Source: Lycorma delicatula (lineage: Eukaryota; Arthropoda; Insecta; Hemiptera; Fulgoridae). Taken from it: a stretch of 64,000 nt of DNA. Of this stretch, positions 57,526 through 64,000 are shown one piece after another. Below the pieces are notes generated by a model. It worked only from the letters and a program-made list of their open reading frames with translations. It searched no databases and was not told the DNA's origin. The DNA lies in assembly GCF_047948215.1 (NCBI RefSeq), contig NC_134455.1:299202647-299266646 (forward strand), written 5' to 3'. Position numbers and translations under genes: made by a program. Each line of letters begins with the position of its first letter. Position 1 is the stretch's first letter.

Positions 57526-58719
57526 ATAATAAATAAAGGTGAAAAACATGATCACAGACAGGTTATTACTCTTTAGACTGACATTTCTATAAAAAAACGT
57601 ATAAACTTTTCATGATATTGGCTGGGAAGGCTGGGTAAATAACAGAACAAATAATAATGAGTTTTACATGTAAGTGAACATCTGCTGTTCTAAATACGGG
57701 TATAAACGTGGAAGTTTTTTTACACATTTTGAACCAGTGCTATTTTAATTAAAATTAGCATCCTGTTAGCATTAATTAACAGATTTTAAAATATATACTT
57801 TCGGTTTTATTTGTTTAGTTTATTTTTTTTTTTTAATTAATTTACTTCAATTCTAGTTCGATTAATTACCCCAAAAGAGAAATTAATTAAATTCACACAG
57901 TATTATAAGAGCAATGGATTGAATTTTACAGTTTTTATATATTAAAAAAGATAAATTTCTTTTATAAATTTCTTTCTAGATAAATTTCTTTTATAGTGGT
58001 TAACCGTGACCACATCACTATTAGTAGGAAACATAACTGACAACCTGATGATAATAATATAAGTCATACGTAATTATAATATAAAATTCAAATACTGTAG
58101 AATAATATTTATGACATATGCTAACTATTTAAAGGTAATTTGAAATGCCGATATACAGTAATAGAAGTTATGAATAAATAACTGAACAAAAGTTAGTGAT
58201 CTTCGTATATATTTTTTTTTTAATTTAGCAGACGAAATAATAAGGTAGTAACAAAAGTTGTAGAACTTTTAAAAATTACATTATAAATTTAACTTGGATA
58301 GAACTGTGAATCTATTGGGAAATGAATCGCCCCTAGAATAGCTGAAAGTTTATTGATCCAGTAACAATATTAATACCTTGAGTAACCCGTACATCAAATG
58401 TCATTACTTTGAAATCTATCCAAATTATCTTAATGAATCTATTCCTGAAATTTTAGTTAAATAAATTAGTTTTAATGGAAAAAGAGTCAAAAATTTACTT
58501 TAAAAAGTATTTCTTGAATTGATAACTAGTAAAATGTATAATCCATGTTAGCTGATTGTAGTTTGACTGCATTACGTGTTGGAAGAATCAGTTTTATATC
58601 TGTGCATTTAATTATCGCAAAAAAACTCACAAGTTCGCTAGTGATTAAAAATAAAACTAATAAATATAAAATATGGCAAAGAATTGAACTTTATATGTCA
58701 AAGGCGGGATACTTTAAGA
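57526..58719. other. AT-rich intergenic DNA
   Basis: Nothing recognised. Confidence 0.45.
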
Positions 58720-58996
58720 GAGTGATTCCCAAACTGTGCTCCGCGGCGCTCCTGGGAGCCGTGGCCTCTTCACAGTGACAACGCGAAATATTCTAAAAGC
58801 TTCAAAATTAATTGATCCAAGACATTTATAATTATTAATGTAATGTTAATAAAGTAAAGAAATAATGAGATACACAAGTTTTATTTATTTTTATCTCTTA
58901 CTTACTAGTAGTCATACTTTTAATTAGGGTAGGGCGCCTTGGAAAAATTTTAATTGAAAAAGGGCGCCGCGAATCGGAAAATTTTGGGAAACACTG
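58720..58996. mobile_element. Small non-autonomous hAT-type element
   Basis: The ends are inverted: GAGTGATTCCCAAACT at the left and, reading in from the right, CAGTGTTTCCCAAAAT, which fits the hAT consensus CAGNG-TTCCCAA. Just inside are GC-rich palindromic blocks typical of such elements (GCTCCGCGGCGCTCCTGGGAGC at the left; GGGCGCCTTGG and GGGCGCCGCG at the right). The 8-bp flanks CTTTAAGA and CTCATAGA agree at 5 of 8 positions, compatible with a decayed 8-bp target duplication, the length made by hAT transposases. It is 277 bp with no transposase gene. Confidence 0.7.
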
Positions 58997-59939
58997 CTCA
59001 TAGAAATGTTATTATGAAGGAAAGTAAAAAAAAAACAATAAACTATACAAGAATATAAGTAAAGAATTATGTAAAAAAAATGTATTCTTTGAATAAAATT
59101 TTGAGATATCGGACCCATAATGATAGCATTTCCTTAACCCTTCGAACAATTGTAACTAAAATTAAATTTTATCAGTGACTCATTTTCAAAAGTCATCGTA
59201 AAATGTTTTTAAATTCGGTTAGCTCAGTCTAGACAAACAAAATGATACCTGACCAATAAAGTAAAATATAGCCTTATTTTCTTATTTATGTCCCGCCCAT
59301 GACTGAAAATACACATATTCATAACCATGATAAAATTGTAATGAGATCATCAAATTACTATATGACTAATAAGATTATGTATAATCTTGTGATGTACAGA
59401 TACAGCAACATTAAATTTATCCTATATACAGAAATAATCGTATCAAATTTCATACAAATCCAGTCTAGAGATATCGAACGAAAAACAGATCATCAAACAT
59501 TTTTTAGTACTAAAATTGGCCTTTTATGGTTAAGGAGTATTGAAACTTCAAGATCTTCCAAAACCTGACATGAAAATTTAAGTCCAATTAACTCACCTTT
59601 TCTTATAACCTCGTAGTACGGGAAGGAATTCTCATTTATACAGTTCATTTGGGAAAGTAAAAATTTAGCTTTGAACTAAAAAACTTTGTTTATAAAACTT
59701 TTTTATAAACTTTGTTTATAAAAAAACAACCTTTAATTCAGTACTTAGTTTATTCACTCGCCATTTGAAATGAATGACAAAATCCTGTTATACTTCTTTA
59801 AAAACAAGATTTAGCAAATTTAAAAAGTAATGTACAATAAAATATGTTTGGTATCTTTACTTGTGCTTAAATTATTTTATACATGCATGAAAAATGTTAT
59901 CAACAATAATAAATAGTTCTTTATTTTATAATTTATAAT
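58997..59939. other. AT-rich intergenic DNA
   Basis: Nothing recognised. Confidence 0.4.
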
Positions 59940-60050
59940 TCCTTTACTTCGATTTCCATGACGAACGGTAGTTTATCTTTCTTACAGGTCATCGGTTCAA
60001 ATCCAAGAACAGTCTTGGCATTTTTATTCACACGTTAAAAATTTTTATTT
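59940..60050 (+). repeat. tRNA-like SINE fragment
   Basis: Contains the B-box GGTTCAAATCC (59,994-60,004) followed by AAGAACAGTCTTGGCATTTTTATTCACACG, a layout like the head-to-body junction of insect SINEs. The A-box is not convincing. Confidence 0.35.
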
Positions 60051-61004
60051 TTCCTTTTGCAGGTTAATGTTAAGTCTTTTACACTCTTGCGTATATCCAT
60101 AAAATTCTCGCCAAATCTTTCCACACGGAACCGAAAAATCTGGGAAAAATAACGATTAAAAACAAAACAAAAAAAATATGCAAAAATATTTTGTTAAATG
60201 TTACAAAGTATTCATATTTCTTAAATTATGAAGATCTTTTACTACTGAATTATAATTAATTTTTAGTCTCTAATCGATTTTTTGTACAAGCACTTATTCA
60301 CACACTTCGATTACGTGTAATATTCAAAAGGTTCATAAATATAAATCTGAAAAACGTGGCAAACGTGCGGGCGCATATTTACCCCGTATAAAATATTAAA
60401 TACATTTTTATACAAACTTTGATTTTATTTATTCGTTGTTTTACGAGGTACGTTTATTGTCCCAGCGTTGTTGTTCTAATTTGCACTTTTTCTTAAAATT
60501 GATGTAAAATTAACTGTCAGTAGTCATCTATAGAGTTCGTTATGTTTCCTCACAACATAGGGATATAACCCACTTCCAGTTTTTCACTAAAAAAAATCTG
60601 TCCTTTGTTTAATTTGTTAAATTTGAATAATTTAAAATCTAATTTTAGTAACTTAATTCGTATAAATTAAAATTTAACTTGAAAACTTTACTACTTTAAA
60701 AAGAAGCATTTTAAATGTACTCGTTTCATCCTTTATTATATAGGTAATAATCCTATTCGGGATATGAAACATTAAAAATCCTTTTCTTTGTCTTTGTTTT
60801 TGGATCTTAAATAGATTAATTTAATTTTTGATTGTGTTTACTATTTACGTACGAATGAAAAATCGGATTTTTTGTTAGGTTAATCTTAAAAATGTAAATG
60901 AACTGTAAAAACACTAAGCTAAAATCCTAAAATAAGGTTTATATTTTATGAAAATATGTTAGATAATTTTTGGAAAAAAGTATGTAACCAAGTCTAATAC
61001 AGTA
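60051..61004. other. AT-rich intergenic DNA
   Basis: Nothing recognised. Confidence 0.4.
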
Positions 61005-61012
61005 ATATATAT

Positions 61013-61060
<48 letters not shown>
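61005..61060. repeat. (TA)n microsatellite with a CACACA insert
   Basis: TATATATACACACACATATATAT... ending before GTTTTTAATTT. Confidence 0.95.
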
Positions 61061-61063
<3 letters not shown>

Positions 61064-61799
61064 TTTAATTTAAAGACCATTTAAAAATCGTATATCCTTC
61101 TGGCTGAAAGACATCAAACACCGGTTTGGTGGAGAAATTATAAATGCTAATTCGTTGAGAAGTCATCCATTGCCAACATTTAAATTGGAGCAAAAGTTAA
61201 TGGGATTTTTTTTAAATTACTTTTGTTTAATAGTTTAATCAATAACAGTTTGTTACAGAAATTTTGTAGGTGATGTGGAAGTTTTTGTGTTTTGGGAAAA
61301 AAGTTTAATTAGCTCGAGAAATGGTGGGCTGACTGAAACAAACATTTATTTCCAGTTAATTTCTAAAATCTAATTCTGATTGATTGAGGTAGAGTGTAAA
61401 AGTAATTTTGGAAGATTAATTCTACCCTCAAATCAGGCAGAAATATATTATATACTTTTACTAAATTACATTCTGTTTATTTTGTACATATACAATGTAC
61501 TTAACCATAAAACATATACATAATTTTATTTATTATAATTTTTTTTTAAATTCCTATAATATTTTTTAATTTAACTTTTGTTCGCGGTCTATATATAGTG
61601 GGTAAAAATTTAACTAATTTTTCGTGCTTTAAATGATTTTTATGTTAATGGTTTTTATTTTACCGTGTAATTCACTGTGCCACGCTCGAGATGCCTGCTC
61701 AAAATACGTACTGTTGTGGGCTTAACCGCTCTCTCAATGTTATCGGGAACCTTCACCACTAGTTACTTCATCCATTTGACTTCTATGTTACTTCAGGTA
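61061..61799. other. AT-rich intergenic DNA
   Basis: The last 100 bases are GC-richer and may belong to the jockey-type remnant that follows. Confidence 0.35.
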
Positions 61800-62285
61800 T
61801 GACGTTTCTACACACATCGGTTAAAATAAATTACGACAACATCGGACCCCTCGCTCGTTCTACTCACCAAGTACGGTGATAAGAAAGAGAAAGTCGTCAA
61901 TTCTTCTTAACAACAGGGTGGACTAGGATTCATATCGAGATTGGAAAGAAGAGGAGTGATTGAACCGGTAATATTGAAAAGTTCTGAGACATTGATTACA
62001 CGACGTAGCATTTGTACTCAATCATGCAAGAAGGAGTAAGGCGATTGATACCTGAGGAGAAATATGAATTGAAAGGAGGTACGGACTATCCGGGAGAGGT
62101 GATGGAACTGATTAATACAAAGAGGCGACTCAAAAAGAAGTGGCATTGTTACAGGAACCTGAGAACAGAACATCGCTCAAACGAGCTACACGCATCATGA
62201 AAAGACAGCTGAAGACCATCAGAAACAAGAAATTCAAAGCCTATGTTGGGAATCTTCCCCACTTGGATAGAATTGAATGAACTTT
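61800..62285 (+). pseudogene. Jockey-type LINE ORF2 remnant (endonuclease-RT linker)
   Basis: Plus strand. 62,012-62,200 holds VMELINTKRRLKKKWHCYRN, and a shifted frame continues EPENRTSLKRATRIMKRQLK, then TIRNKKFKAYVGNL. This is the linker between endonuclease and RT in jockey-type LINEs ('I..LI..KRRLR..WQ..R.P..K..LN.....LK..L...RN..F..YL..L'). Upstream, near 61,905-61,945, a frame reads LLNNRVD, stop, DSYRDWK, fitting the 'N...DW..FR' segment after the endonuclease. Endonuclease and RT catalytic motifs are absent. Frameshifts and stops make it dead. Confidence 0.65.
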
Positions 62286-64000
62286 GTTGAAAGTCACACT
62301 GATACAGAGTTTTAAGCGATATTAATTAAAGCTATTTAATTTTTATAACGTTACCACAAGCATTTTTCAACATTTTCAAAATGGGCTCCTGAATCTTGTG
62401 ATTTCAGGTCGTCATCGTTTTTGTGATTTTTACCCTGTTATGATTGAATTTTAGTAAAATAAATTCAAATTGAAAAGAATTTTAAAAAAATAAAATAAAA
62501 TTTGAAACAATTACCGAAAGAAATTTATGTGGAATTTTTACTGAGAGTTCCCTTTCCTATTATATATAAAACTTGTTACCTAGAGGAACATCGTGAAGTT
62601 AACTTCGTTTCCATAAAAATAAATGTCATATTATAAATTGTTTATGAACAAATTTTTCAGCTCACTTGTTATTAAAACACTTTACCTTCAAGACTAATTA
62701 TCCCAAACAAAGTGTTCAGCGTGTTTCTACTGAACATATGGTTCGCGTCTTGCTGGTTAGTTAGTACAAATCTCTGCTGCGGGATGTGCTGGCGTTAGTC
62801 CGCTACTCGAACGATAGGCGTTCGGATTTATGTATATTATATTTATTATATTAGCAATGTAATAAGTTTTGTATTATTTATTAAGATTTAATTATATCAT
62901 TTCATGTGTTTATGGTAATAAGAATAACTTTAATTTAAAAACAAAAGAAAATCATCTTTTGGATTGTTGTATTGTTTTCTTTTAACATATTAAAACCATG
63001 TTCTATCAGTTCACCTCAATCTAATGTATAAGACACTATAAAATGTAAACTCTCTCTTTATAATTGCTTGTTAAAAATTTAATATGTTTCAATTAATGCT
63101 GAAATATCTTATGTTATGTTTTAATACGTGAATCTAATATCTTATGTTATGTTTTAATATGTGAATCTAAGGTAATATAAAATTCTTTAAATATATTGTT
63201 TGATTTTCTTCTTTACAATCGTATGCTTCATAAAATCAAGAAAATTCATGTCGACATATAAAATTCACGAATGTAAGATTAAAATTCTGCGTAAGTTAAC
63301 ATTAAGCTATTAATGGTTTTCAATGAACAATAATAATAAGATTTTGAGCAATTCCGCACATTATTTATTATCCACCCGACGGACGAATCACTCTAGGATT
63401 TACAGTCCACTAAATGAATATTTTTAGGTTTTAGAACCAACACAAAGTAGAATATAAAATTAAATCAAAAATATAAAACTATAACCATCAAGTTCGCATA
63501 ATGTCAATATTTCTTTAGGAGCTTCTTCAACTAATGATACTATTATTCTGCAAAACTATTGATTCTTATGATATGTGAACATGCTATTGCTACTTTCCTG
63601 CTTTTCTTCAGTATTTTATGTAACGAAATTACATGTATTTCTGTCTTGTAAATGGACATTACTACATCAGCGTTATTATTAACTGTCGTATTTTAGTACG
63701 TAAAAATAATTTTTTATATAAATATACACTAGTCACACTTTTATACAATAATAATATCGTTTATTATTTTATAAAATATATGGTTTTAAAATTTGTGGGG
63801 AAATAGAGACACATGCTTCAGCTTAATTAATCAGTTAGTAGATTATTTCTTGTTCCTCTATTAAGGATAGGAAGATTTAAATATGAGCTTTCCATCTGGA
63901 AATCTTAGTTAAGTTAGTTTTAAGCCTTTGTTATACTACTATTCAGTCTGAGATTTGATATTCTGAACAACAGCTTTTATTATAATGACAGACTAATTTA
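62286..64000. other. AT-rich intergenic DNA to window end
   Basis: Contains a 33-bp tandem duplication at 63,104-63,169 (two units, one difference). A small GC-richer patch at 62,740-62,825 is unassigned. Confidence 0.45.

Overview
This window looks like AT-rich, repeat-dense nuclear DNA from an arthropod, most likely an insect and plausibly a hemipteran. That rests on I-clade, R1-clade, R4/Dong-type and jockey-type LINEs, mariner/Tc1-type and hAT-type DNA transposons, tRNA-like SINE pieces and many (TTA)n, (TA)n and (CA)n microsatellites; the species is not determined. I see no convincing complete host gene. One short exon-like frame (about 55.16-55.37 kb, minus) is the only candidate for host coding sequence.

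The centrepiece is 6.69-17.82 kb. Two apparently intact LINEs lie head to tail on the minus strand, and every junction is made of the same trinucleotide repeat: (TTA)~23, I-clade LINE (ORF1 gag plus ORF2 endonuclease/RT/RNase H), (TTA)~8, R4/Dong-like LINE (Myb-like region, RT, CCHC, restriction-like endonuclease), then a perfect (TTA)~310 tract of about 930 bp. Dong-type elements are known to insert into TAA repeats, so this reads as retrotransposon colonisation of one microsatellite. The I-clade element is also odd: ORF1 and ORF2 share a frame, are separated by two UAA codons, and the conserved start of the endonuclease lies upstream of the first ORF2 ATG.

Other regions. 0-5 kb: a ~0.5 kb interspersed family (here 'family A'), a decayed IS630/Tc1-type transposase, and a long-inverted-repeat DNA transposon ('family B'). 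18.3-22.1 kb: a second family B copy, then a long-inverted-repeat non-autonomous element ('family C'). 26-28.3 kb: a TE-derived protein remnant and a broken Dong-like copy with other repeats nested in it. 31.8-35.4 kb: an internally deleted R1-clade LINE and a mariner remnant. 38-53 kb: mostly AT-rich DNA with further family A copies, SINE-like pieces, an RTE-type tail, an R1-clade 3' fragment, a family C fragment and several strong palindromes. 54.4-62.3 kb: a repeat shared with 27 kb, the exon-like frame, a PIF1-like helicase remnant, a fold-back element, a small hAT-type element with candidate 8-bp target duplications, and a jockey-type LINE remnant.

Only the two LINEs at 7-17 kb have intact long reading frames, so they are the youngest insertions; nearly everything else is decayed. 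Family letters A-D are my labels for repeats found by comparing parts of this window with each other.
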